DNA from: Gammaproteobacteria bacterium | Lineage (GTDB): Bacteria > Pseudomonadota > Gammaproteobacteria > UBA6429 > Thiohalophilaceae | Assembly: GCA_029880855.1 (NCBI GenBank) | Contig: JAOUNS010000017.1 | Coordinates: 1 to 64,000 of the forward strand | Direction: 5' to 3' | DNA: 64,000 nt | Shown: positions 23,061-30,488 of the stretch, piece after piece | Layout: the number at the start of each line of letters is the position of its first letter | Position numbering within the stretch: position 1 is the stretch's first letter | Program-made: the position numbers and the translations under genes | Notes under the pieces: model-generated | Databases searched by the model: none | What the model was told of the DNA's origin: nothing | What the model saw: the letters and a program-made list of their open reading frames with translations, nothing else

Positions 23061-24029
23061 ATGCGTCTGACAAATGTTATGCGTTTCGTTGTTGTTATCT
23101 GCGGTATTCAATTCTTATCGCTTGTTTCCCCCGCTGTCACTGCCGCCGAACCGGTACAGGTTGTACTGGGCACCGCGACAAAGGGTGGCGGTTTTCAGTT
23201 GTTCGGCCAAACCCTGGTCGAGGTCGTCAATGAGCACCCCGGCGGTATCAAGCTCACTGAACAACCCACCAAAGGCAGTAAGGAAAACCTGCCCTTGCTT
23301 GAGCAGGGCAAAATCGACATGGGTCTGGTGGAAGGCAATGCGGCCCGCCAGGCGTTGGTCGGCATCGATCGAGAACCCACCCGCCTTAAAGTCCTGGCGG
23401 TGATGTACCCCAATCCCGGCATGTTTGTGGTCCGTGCCGATTCATCGTATCAAACCATTGCCGACCTCAAGGGCAAGGTCATTGCCTTTGGCACCAGGGC
23501 ATCGGGGCTGCGTATCCTGGCCCGTGATGTGCTGGACGGTCTGGGCCTGAACCCGGAGCAGGACTTTCAGCCGGTGATCCTGGACAAGGCCGGTGATGGC
23601 CCGCGCATGGTATTGGACAAGGAAGTCGACGCCCTGTGGGGAGCGGGTATCGGCTGGCCCGGCTTTGTTAAAGTCGCCGCCGGCCCGAACGGCGCCCGGT
23701 TTATCGCCCCAAGCCATGATCAGATCAAACAGATATTACACAAGCACCCGCATCTGAAAACCATGTCCATCCCCGCCGGGACCTATACCGGTCAGGACAA
23801 ACAGATCGACTCGGTGGGCCTCTGGTCATTGATCCTGGTGCGACCCGATCTGCCGGAAAAAACCGTCTATCAACTGGCACGCGCCATCCATCGCAGTGAA
23901 GCGAAAATGGCGCAGCAACTCAAACAGGGCGCCTACACCACCGCGAAAAATACCGTGCAGCATGTCGATGTAACACAACTCCACCCCGGCGCAGCGCGCT
24001 ACTACCGGGAAGCGGGCTTGTTGAAATAA
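23061..24029 (+). CDS. TAXI-family TRAP transporter substrate-binding protein
   Basis: 322 aa from the ATG at 23061, chosen because GGAAGGATAACTGCC lies just before it. A signal peptide (RFVVVICGIQFLSLVSPAVT, cleavage near TAA-EP) is followed by LGTATKGGGFQLFGQTLVEV, the typical TAXI start. ADLKGKVIAFGTRASGLRIL comes in the middle and DKEVDALWGAGIGWPG later. TAXI proteins bind carboxylates or similar ligands in the periplasm and deliver them to a fused TRAP permease. No permease gene is adjacent, so it is either an orphan or serves a sensor or a distant transporter. Confidence 0.8.
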   Translation: MRLTNVMRFVVVICGIQFLSLVSPAVTAAEPVQVVLGTATKGGGFQLFGQTLVEVVNEHPGGIKLTEQPTKGSKENLPLLEQGKIDMGLVEGNAARQALVGIDREPTRLKVLAVMYPNPGMFVVRADSSYQTIADLKGKVIAFGTRASGLRILARDVLDGLGLNPEQDFQPVILDKAGDGPRMVLDKEVDALWGAGIGWPGFVKVAAGPNGARFIAPSHDQIKQILHKHPHLKTMSIPAGTYTGQDKQIDSVGLWSLILVRPDLPEKTVYQLARAIHRSEAKMAQQLKQGAYTTAKNTVQHVDVTQLHPGAARYYREAGLLK

Positions 24030-24048
24030 ATTATCGACTCTCGACTGT

Positions 24049-24102
24049 GCAGGTATTGCAGCTCAATCCAACAAGACTCATCAAGTTGTGCTGCATACCT
24101 GC
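24049..24102. terminator. long hairpin after the TAXI gene (possible terminator or processing site)
   Basis: GCAGGTAT-GCAGC-CAA pairs with TTG-GCTGC-ATACCTGC about 20 bp after the stop at 24029. The stem is 16 bp with one or two bulges. No T-run follows, so intrinsic termination is uncertain. The rest of 24103-24330 shows no gene. Confidence 0.35.
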
Positions 24103-24333
24103 CGTCACTAATAGCAAATTCAATATCCAGAGAAGCATTGTTGAAAGAGATATAGTTAGTCACCCATCATATAAAACAGTTACGCTTTTCCAAATCCGGA
24201 AGATCATGTCGCTTATTACGGCCTGTCCCTCAATCTGATCTTTTAGCCAGGGCCTTGCCCGTCTTGCCGGCAAGTTGGCAAACCATGACAAAATGGTCTA
24301 CATAACCTGAAGATATTTGAAACAGGAGTGATG

Positions 24334-24699
24334 ATGCGACGGCGAGTATTTCTCATTTTGATCGCGACAGGATTGCTCAGTCTGGTTGGTTGTGGATCAC
24401 AGACGGCGCTGGTTAAGGACGGTGGTTTGCAGGTGCAAAAGCAGGCGCAGTCCGGCCTGAGCTGGCCGGAGGCGGTGCAGTACTGTAAAGAACTCGGTAT
24501 GCGGTTGCCGGACAAGCGTGAGCTGGTTGATCGCATTTCTCCCGCCTGGAAAACACCCTGGGGTAATTACTGGACGCGGACCAAAAGCAAGGGCAAACCC
24601 TGTGTGGTGGCGACCAGCTACGGTATTTCCAACTGCAAGGTTCCGTCGAAAAACCGCAAGATGTTGACCCGCTGTGTGACGTCAGCAAACGGGAATTAG
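24334..24699 (+). CDS. small lipoprotein with DUF1566-like domain
   Basis: 121 aa from the ATG at 24334 (AGGAG ends 5 bp before it; GTG 24328 and ATG 24331 are alternatives). The signal peptide ends in a lipobox LSLVGC, so Cys would be lipidated and the protein anchored in a membrane. The mature part contains SWPEAVQYCKELGMRLPDKR followed by NYWTRTKSKGK, the pattern of DUF1566/fimbrial-tip-like lectin domains (W..A..YC..L..RLPT..E...YW), and further cysteines. Function unknown. Confidence 0.7.
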   Translation: MRRRVFLILIATGLLSLVGCGSQTALVKDGGLQVQKQAQSGLSWPEAVQYCKELGMRLPDKRELVDRISPAWKTPWGNYWTRTKSKGKPCVVATSYGISNCKVPSKNRKMLTRCVTSANGN

Positions 24700-24744
24700 T
24701 TTAATTCAACTATGTCGACATCCATACTGCGATTGCCGCCTTCG

Positions 24745-25650
24745 TTATAAAGACTGGTACGATAACAGTCCTGCAACGCCGGCACTGAACATCACAATAT
24801 ATAGTACGACAAGCAGAATCGTCGTACCGAGTGATGCTGCCTTGTTACAAACTCGTTGCCAGACTTCCAATACAGCAAGTGCGATTATTCTGGGGTGATG
24901 ATTAAAATCATATAATTTGAGTCTGTTCACAACCTCAATCAGCATATCATTAGGCATCGACTGCTTGTCTTTATCCTGATCACTCACCCTGTCTCTCCAT
25001 TCATGGGCGATGTTCGCCACCGGTATCATTCTGCGCAACGACAAGAATATCATCACCGTAAAAATACCCATGATGGGCGCTTTCAGGTACCATGCCATCC
25101 CGCCAAGTACTAAACACGTCGCATATTTAAACACGATTTCAACATTCGGTTTTCTGGAAAATAGCAGGCTGTCGAAAAACCGGGCGCCATCCAGTGGATG
25201 AATCGGCAGCATATTTAATAGATTGATGACCAGAAAGAACCATGCAAATTCAGCAAACTTCGGATTATGTGTAGTTTCATACGCTGCGATCATTACAATC
25301 CCCAGCAGGATCCCCGGCACAGGCCCCATTAGAGAGACGATTGCTTTTTGACTGCTCACCGGGTTAATCGCTCTTCCTGTGACGGCGGCACCCAGCAAGG
25401 GAATAAAGAACATTGTTATATCCTTATACCCGTATGCCTTCATTGCCAGGAGATGACCCATTTCGTGGATAAAAATGACTACTATCAACGTAACCAACGT
25501 GGAAGACGAAAAACCGTACGTGCCCAGATTGTAGAAAATCAGTACCGTTACAACCAACAGCATAATATTCGTGACTATTCTTCTATTCGGGTTCTCAATT
25601 TTCACAAGTTCAGTTTTGACCTGATCAATCAATGGTACGTCGGAACTCAT
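24745..25650 (-). CDS. M50-family (site-2-protease-like) membrane metalloprotease
   Basis: 301 aa with about six transmembrane helices. The zinc motif HEMGH lies at about residues 62-66 within a membrane helix (LIVVIFIHEMGHLLAMKAYG), and the third-ligand motif LLNMLPIHPLDGARFFDSLL lies at about 160-180 (xPxDG). These mark an intramembrane protease of the M50 family. No PDZ domain is present. Such enzymes cleave membrane-bound regulators or substrates; the target here is unknown. The C-terminal 80 residues form a helical cytoplasmic segment plus a last membrane helix. Confidence 0.85.
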   Translation of the reverse strand: MSSDVPLIDQVKTELVKIENPNRRIVTNIMLLVVTVLIFYNLGTYGFSSSTLVTLIVVIFIHEMGHLLAMKAYGYKDITMFFIPLLGAAVTGRAINPVSSQKAIVSLMGPVPGILLGIVMIAAYETTHNPKFAEFAWFFLVINLLNMLPIHPLDGARFFDSLLFSRKPNVEIVFKYATCLVLGGMAWYLKAPIMGIFTVMIFLSLRRMIPVANIAHEWRDRVSDQDKDKQSMPNDMLIEVVNRLKLYDFNHHPRIIALAVLEVWQRVCNKAASLGTTILLVVLYIVMFSAGVAGLLSYQSL

Positions 25651-25721
25651 AGCGGCGATTCTCTAAAAAAATATTCATCTGTATTCATCATGCTTTAACC
25701 GGCCTTGTTATACCTGCCCCA

Positions 25722-26162
25722 TCAGGGTGTGTAGGTATAAAACACCCATTTGCTGTGTTCGGCGTTAAGTGCAGAATAGACGGATTGCGCGGTTAGATTG
25801 TCATTGGCCGTGAGCCATTGCAATCTAACGGCCTGTTGTTCTATGGCATATGCGGCACAGTGCTTGATCAGGGCGGTGGCGATGCCCCTGTGCCGATACT
25901 CTTCCAGTGTATAGAGATCATTCATTACCGCCACCTTGCTCAATATGGAGGTGGCATAGGTGAAATAGACGGTGGCAAAGGCGACCAGTCTGCCATCCAT
26001 GCGATAGCCAAACTGGCAGCCTTTGTCTGATTCCGGGCCAAATTGGCTGAAGAATTCGGCTGTTCTGCTGTCATCAATATCCTTGACGGCATAAAACACC
26101 AGATATTCGCGGATCAGGGGCAATACTTCAGCGAGATTGTCTTTATCAATAACTTCTATCAT
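25722..26162 (-). CDS. GNAT-family N-acetyltransferase
   Basis: 146 aa from the ATG at 26162 (TTGGAGAATTTGC precedes it). It has the acetyl-CoA pyrophosphate loop RHRGIATALIKH at about residue 90, preceded by the strand VAVMNDLYTLEEY and followed by AVRLQWLTANDN and YSALNAEH. It transfers an acetyl group from acetyl-CoA to an amine, substrate unknown. It is separated from the upstream lipase gene by a strong terminator at 26239-26267, so it probably has its own promoter. Confidence 0.82.
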   Translation of the reverse strand: MIEVIDKDNLAEVLPLIREYLVFYAVKDIDDSRTAEFFSQFGPESDKGCQFGYRMDGRLVAFATVYFTYATSILSKVAVMNDLYTLEEYRHRGIATALIKHCAAYAIEQQAVRLQWLTANDNLTAQSVYSALNAEHSKWVFYTYTP

Positions 26163-26238
26163 GCAAATTCTCCAACCTTCTTCATCAAGATCTGTCGGAT
26201 AACCAGCCAATATAGTTTTATTTATGTCGTACTGAAAA

Positions 26239-26267
26239 AAAAGCCGAAGTCATGACTTCGGCTTTTT
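26239..26267 (-). terminator. rho-independent terminator
   Basis: AAGCCGAAGTCATGACTTCGGCTT (26241-26264) is a perfect dyad with an A-run before it and a T-run after it on the plus strand, so it can act in both directions. It lies 24 bp beyond the lipase stop codon and most likely ends that transcript. Confidence 0.85.
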
Positions 26268-26290
26268 TGATTATTACACTCTCTACCGTA

Positions 26291-27436
26291 CTAACGCAGT
26301 ACGCTGTGTACCGCCGCGATGCTGCTGCCGGCCATCTGGTAGAGGCTGCGGCTCAGCGTCGAGAAGACCCAGCGGATGAAGTCGATGGTGACTTCACCAA
26401 TCTTGCGCAGGCCGCGGCCGAGCATGGCGAGGATTCGTGTCAGCAGGTTGCCCACGCCTTCGGCCACTTCTTTTGACGCCTTGGCGCCCTTGGCCAACAA
26501 CATGGAGAGCTGATCCAGGAAGGTCAATCCGGCGCTGAGTCCGGCCTGGATACCGATTCCCAACAGCTTGAAGACCTTCTTCACCAGATACATGATGGCG
26601 TTGTGAATCATCTTCATGGTGTGAATGGTAAATCCGACCACCGATTTGGAACCCAGCCACGCTTCAACCTGTGAATCCCAATCCATACCCGGCTGTTTGA
26701 TCTTCAGGCTGCTGTAGCTGTTCGCACTGCTCACCGAGTTGATATAGTTTTCCATGCTGTGGGCCTGCAGCAATGAGAGACTGCTGTCGACAAAACATTC
26801 GGTGCCGGGCATGGGGACATGGATGAAGGGCCAGAGCGGGATCATGCTGACCGGGTCGTTCTTGTGATAAACACGGAAGATGTTGCTCTCGCCGGCTTCA
26901 TGGGTCAGGCTTTCGGCAAAGGTGCGACCACCGACTCGCGGGCAACCAAAGGTGTAGAGGACCGGACGGGCAATGTTCTTTTCCGCCACATAATCGGCGG
27001 CCAGTGTGGCCAGTGCGCCACCCAGACTGTGTCCCACACAGTGGATGCGATGGGGGTTCAAGCCGCGCAGGAAGCGGGCAATTTCGCCTTCCATACTTTT
27101 AAATACGTTGTTAAATCCGGCGTGGACGATCTTGCCGGTGGCTGAAGTCTGAAAACCTACATTGGCATCAGTGATCAGATCATGGGGCATGAGTTTGGTG
27201 CCGCGAAACACCATAATCGCATCGCCCCGGTAGTCACCCTTGCCCTTGGATATAACACCAAAGCCGGTTTTGGATTTAAGGAGCAGTGCACCGGATGTGC
27301 CGCTGATGCGCTTGCCTGCGCTGAGGTTGAAATGTTCTTCAATGCTCGGATGAAATACAGTCAGATCATTACTGTGCATAACCCGGTAGACGTTATCCGC
27401 CGCATAGGCGGCTTCAATTGGTTTCAGGACTCGCAT
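26291..27436 (-). CDS. class-3 lipase family protein, possible secreted effector
   Basis: 381 aa. The N-terminal two-thirds form a Lipase_3 alpha/beta-hydrolase. It has AIMVFRGTKL (oxyanion-side strand), the nucleophile elbow HCVGHSLGGALATLAADYVA, YTFGCPRVGGRTFAES, then the acid/His part (VYHKNDPVSMIPLWPFIHVP and the later AHSMENYIN). The C-terminal 120 residues contain hydrophobic or amphipathic helices (IGIQAGLSAGLTFLDQLSML). There is no signal peptide. Lipases of this type with a separate adjacent exported partner are common type VI secretion effectors (Tle-like), and the next gene upstream fits such a partner. No T6SS genes are in the window, so a housekeeping lipase remains possible. Confidence 0.78.
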   Translation of the reverse strand: MRVLKPIEAAYAADNVYRVMHSNDLTVFHPSIEEHFNLSAGKRISGTSGALLLKSKTGFGVISKGKGDYRGDAIMVFRGTKLMPHDLITDANVGFQTSATGKIVHAGFNNVFKSMEGEIARFLRGLNPHRIHCVGHSLGGALATLAADYVAEKNIARPVLYTFGCPRVGGRTFAESLTHEAGESNIFRVYHKNDPVSMIPLWPFIHVPMPGTECFVDSSLSLLQAHSMENYINSVSSANSYSSLKIKQPGMDWDSQVEAWLGSKSVVGFTIHTMKMIHNAIMYLVKKVFKLLGIGIQAGLSAGLTFLDQLSMLLAKGAKASKEVAEGVGNLLTRILAMLGRGLRKIGEVTIDFIRWVFSTLSRSLYQMAGSSIAAVHSVLR

Positions 27437-27536
27437 AAGATTCTCCGTGGTGTGATATTCCCTTGTGAACCGAGCCGACTCCCTGTTCGGCTGAGAAATT
27501 CCCGCCCGGCAGACAACTTACCGGAACGTTGTTCCC

Positions 27537-28007
27537 CTAATTAATTTTGCAAATACCCAGTACAGCGCGTGGACCAAACCATTTTTTCTCATCACTGTCA
27601 GTTAACTCACAGCTTAATTTGAGTGGCTGTTTGATCTCGCCGTTTTCGTCGTAGTTGCGTTTATCCACTTCCCAGGCGCGGTATTCTTTACCGTCATGGT
27701 GAATGAAAATCTTTTGATAGATAAAGGGTTCAACCGGCAAAATGGCATTCACCGATTTGGTAAATTTTGCATCGAAATGAAAGCGGCCCTGTGCGTCGGT
27801 AACGGCGCTGTCGGTATGGGTCTTGTCATTGATTTCAGCGCTGCGCACCAGTTTCACGCCGGCCAGCGGTTTGCCTTCCCGCGTCACCACGCCGTTGACC
27901 TCGGAAAACAGGCAGACCTTCATGAAATCGAACATTCCCATACTCACCTCTGTTGTCGCTGTATACAGCAACAGGGAAACAATCAGCGTTAAAACCGTTT
28001 TATGCAC
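27537..28007 (-). CDS. DUF6795-like exported protein, candidate lipase partner
   Basis: 156 aa if started at the GTG at 28007, which has GGTGGAACAAC before it and gives a signal peptide (TVLTLIVSLLLYTATTEVS). An ATG at 27941 (MGMFDFMKVC) with GAGGTGAG before it is the alternative and would give a cytoplasmic protein. The core KVCLFSEVNGVVTREGKPLA, then VKLVRSAEI and a Dxx-DAQGRFHFD turn, matches DUF6795, a carboxypeptidase-regulatory-like beta-sandwich. It lies just upstream of the lipase on the same strand, an arrangement seen for lipase immunity or accessory proteins. The functional link is inference. Confidence 0.65.
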   Translation of the reverse strand: MHKTVLTLIVSLLLYTATTEVSMGMFDFMKVCLFSEVNGVVTREGKPLAGVKLVRSAEINDKTHTDSAVTDAQGRFHFDAKFTKSVNAILPVEPFIYQKIFIHHDGKEYRAWEVDKRNYDENGEIKQPLKLSCELTDSDEKKWFGPRAVLGICKIN

Positions 28008-28192
28008 GTTGTTCCACCGCATTTGACGGGAGGTATGATGTGGTTTTACAAATCGAATATTAGAATATTCCAATATTGATATCTTACCTTCCCTGACCAT
28101 TTTTTAGCTACTGATTCTAAGCTCCGCTGCTGCCGGAAACAATAGAATAACCGGTGTTTTGTCCATTCTGTTGGTCCGGGAATCCGCCGCGC

Positions 28193-28232
28193 CCCAAAAA
28201 AAACGCCGCCTGCCCTCACGGGCAGCGGCGTT
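28193..28232 (-). terminator. rho-independent terminator of the small periplasmic gene
   Basis: On the minus strand AACGCCGCTGCCC, loop GTGA, GGGCAGGCGGCGTT (one bulged G) is followed by TTTTTTTGGGG. The GC-rich stem plus T-run is a textbook intrinsic terminator 26 bp after the stop at 28258. Confidence 0.85.
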
Positions 28233-28257
28233 CTGAGCCGATGGCTGAATTTGTCGC

Positions 28258-28500
28258 TTATGATTCTTCTTTAACAGGCTGGGCAATGCCCTTCTGTTCT
28301 TTCAGCGCCTGGATAGAGTCGGAAATACATTCCTGTTCATACCATTCGGGGGTCACTGCATCTTTGGCTTCTGCTTTGCAGGATAACTTGATTTGTTCAA
28401 GTTCCACTTCAGTGATGCCTTCGTTTGGATTGGCTACCGCAGTCAAGGCAATACCGTTCGTCGCAAAAACCAGTGCAATCAGTCCCGCTTTCATTTTCAT
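28258..28500 (-). CDS. small periplasmic protein of unknown function
   Basis: 80 aa from the ATG at 28500 (GGAGTTACACTGA upstream). A signal peptide (MKAGLIALVFATNGIALTAV, cleavage near VANPNEG) leaves a roughly 55-residue helical, Glu-rich mature peptide with two cysteines (SCKAE, ECISD) that may form a disulfide. It is monocistronic with its own terminator. I do not know a function. Confidence 0.65.
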   Translation of the reverse strand: MKMKAGLIALVFATNGIALTAVANPNEGITEVELEQIKLSCKAEAKDAVTPEWYEQECISDSIQALKEQKGIAQPVKEES

Positions 28501-28713
28501 TTCAGTGTAACTCCGTAAATATATGGGTGGATCTGGCAGGCGAACCCGCCATTTCGGTTGCGTCGCAAACCTTGCACAATATTTAGACCAGTGGTGGTTT
28601 TGTGTAAAACGAGATTTTTTGACCAAAATGATTCACACTTCCAATCCATCGGTCTGCCCAATTGTCACGGCCGGCAGCTATAATTCAGGTATCTCTCCCG
28701 TGAATTAGTCCCT

Positions 28714-29583
28714 ATGGATATCGATGCATTAAAAACCTTTCTGGAAGTAAACCGTACCCGCCATTTCGGTCTGGCGGCGAAAAACCTTTATGTCAGCCAA
28801 TCCACTGTCAGCGCCCGGATCAAGTTGCTGGAAGAGCAGATCGGCCTGGCCCTGTTCATTCGCCAGCGCAACAATATCCAGCTGACAGACGCCGGTCAGC
28901 GGCTGGTGCGTTATGCGGAAAATATCGTCACCAACTGGGTGCGCGCCCGCCAGGAAATCGGGATCGCGGATGAGGCCCACATCCCCATGGTGGTGGGTGC
29001 ATCCACCAGTCTGTGGGATTCCATCCTGCAAGACTGGATCGGCCACATGTACAAGGCCATGCCGGAGCTGAGTATGCATGCCGAGGTCCAGCAACCGGAG
29101 GTGCTGTTCCGGCGTGTGCTGGAACGCAGTATGGATATCGCTTTTGTGTTTGATAACCCCAAGTCGGACGACCTGGAGTGTGTGCAATTAACCCATATGC
29201 CGCTGGTCATGGTCTCCTCCACCCCCGGTCTGACTGTGGATGACGCCCTGCATCATAAATATATTATGGTGGACTGGGGAACCTCCTTTATAAATAACCA
29301 TGCCCGCCTCTACCCCGACGCGCCGATCCCGCATATGCGGGTAATGCTGGCGCGACTGGGGCTGGATATCCTGATCAAACAGGGCGGGACGGCCTATATC
29401 ACCGAACCCATGGTGAGCCGCTTTATCGAATCCGGCGAACTCCATCCGGTCAAAAATGCGCCGGTGATCGATCGCATCGTCTATGCCCTGTACCATCTGG
29501 AGCATGCCCAGTCTGATCTGATCAAACAGACCTGCCACTACTTCCTTGGTGAGCAGACACCCCGCCTGCAGGCGGTGGAGTAG
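28714..29583 (+). CDS. LysR-family transcriptional regulator, HdfR-like
   Basis: 289 aa. The N-terminal winged helix-turn-helix is clear: MDIDALKTFLEVNRTRHFGL, then AKNLYVSQSTVSARIKLLEE, and LFIRQRNNIQLTDAGQRLVR. The VNRTRHFGLAA(K)NLY(V/I)SQSTVSARI pattern is that of HdfR-like regulators, which affect flagellar and growth genes in enterics. The C-terminal periplasmic-binding-like effector domain begins around residue 92 (MVVGASTSLWDSILQDW). The alpha/beta hydrolase gene follows after 17 bp. The divergent small gene at 28500 shares the upstream region and could be a target. Confidence 0.85.
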   Translation: MDIDALKTFLEVNRTRHFGLAAKNLYVSQSTVSARIKLLEEQIGLALFIRQRNNIQLTDAGQRLVRYAENIVTNWVRARQEIGIADEAHIPMVVGASTSLWDSILQDWIGHMYKAMPELSMHAEVQQPEVLFRRVLERSMDIAFVFDNPKSDDLECVQLTHMPLVMVSSTPGLTVDDALHHKYIMVDWGTSFINNHARLYPDAPIPHMRVMLARLGLDILIKQGGTAYITEPMVSRFIESGELHPVKNAPVIDRIVYALYHLEHAQSDLIKQTCHYFLGEQTPRLQAVE

Positions 29584-29600
29584 TTGGGTATGACAAAACT

Positions 29601-30488
29601 GTGGTGATTGAAACAACGCCGCCTGACCACACACGCCGACCCCGCCGCCAGAAGAGCTCACTGCTGTTACGCTGGTTGCGCCTGTCGTTTCGTTTACAAA
29701 GCTGGTGCTCGACAAAGTGGGCGGCACGCCGCCTGTATCGTCTCTGGTTTACCTCACCCCGCTTCCGGGAACCACGCCGTGAAACCGCATGGCGCCGGCA
29801 GGCGACAGAATTGACCCTGACCGCCGCAGGCGGGAAGCTGGCGGTCTACCGCTGGGGCGAGGGTGAACGTCGGGTACTGTTGCTGCATGGCTGGAGCGGC
29901 CGCGGCCCGCAAATGGGCGCCTTTGTTGCACCCTTGCTGGAGGCGGGCTATCAGGTGGTCGCTTTTGATGCACCGGGTCATGGTCGCTCAGCGGGCAACA
30001 GCAGCAGCATCTTTCGCATGAATGAGGCCTTGCAGGTGGTGACGCAGGAGCTTGGTCCGTTCCACGCCGCCATCGCCCACTCTTTTGGCGTCATGTTGCT
30101 GGCCTACGCCCTGAAACATACCGGCTTCAGTATCAAAAAGGCGGTCTGTATCAGCTCACCCACCACCCCCCTGTTTCTGGTGGATCAGTATTTCCGGTAC
30201 CTGCGTATCCGTCCCGCCGTCAGGCCGCACTTTATGGCGCTGTTTGAGGAGGAATTTTTCGCCAATGCCTGGCAACGCATTACAGCGGATGAGAATGTGC
30301 GCGCCTTAACTATCCCGGCCCTCATTCTGCATGATCGGGAGGATCAGGATGTGCCTGTGGAGTATGGTGAGCGACTCGCCAAAGCCTGGCCTGCCGCACA
30401 GCTGGTGATCACAACCGGTTTGGGTCATCGCCGCATTCTGCGCAACCCGGCTATTCTCGAACAGGTCACTGACTTTATTCAGCGCTAA
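29601..30488 (+). CDS. alpha/beta-fold hydrolase
   Basis: 295 aa from a GTG start; the exact start is uncertain. The basic N-terminal 60 residues (SSLLLRWLRLSFRLQSWC) precede the hydrolase core. The core has LLLHGWSGRGPQMGAFVAPL (oxyanion HGW), FDAPGHGRSAG, the nucleophile elbow AIAHSFGVMLLAYAL (Ser in A-H-S-F-G), an acid near LILHDREDQDVP and His in TTGLGHRRILRN. It therefore has a complete catalytic triad. Substrate unknown. It lies immediately behind the LysR gene on the same strand, with its end converging on the kinase gene at 30485 (4-bp overlap). Confidence 0.82.
   Translation: MVIETTPPDHTRRPRRQKSSLLLRWLRLSFRLQSWCSTKWAARRLYRLWFTSPRFREPRRETAWRRQATELTLTAAGGKLAVYRWGEGERRVLLLHGWSGRGPQMGAFVAPLLEAGYQVVAFDAPGHGRSAGNSSSIFRMNEALQVVTQELGPFHAAIAHSFGVMLLAYALKHTGFSIKKAVCISSPTTPLFLVDQYFRYLRIRPAVRPHFMALFEEEFFANAWQRITADENVRALTIPALILHDREDQDVPVEYGERLAKAWPAAQLVITTGLGHRRILRNPAILEQVTDFIQR

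Noticed and set aside
24240-24300. CTTGCCGGCAAG dyad as a terminator
   Set aside because: No T-run follows in either direction and it lies just ahead of a lipoprotein gene.
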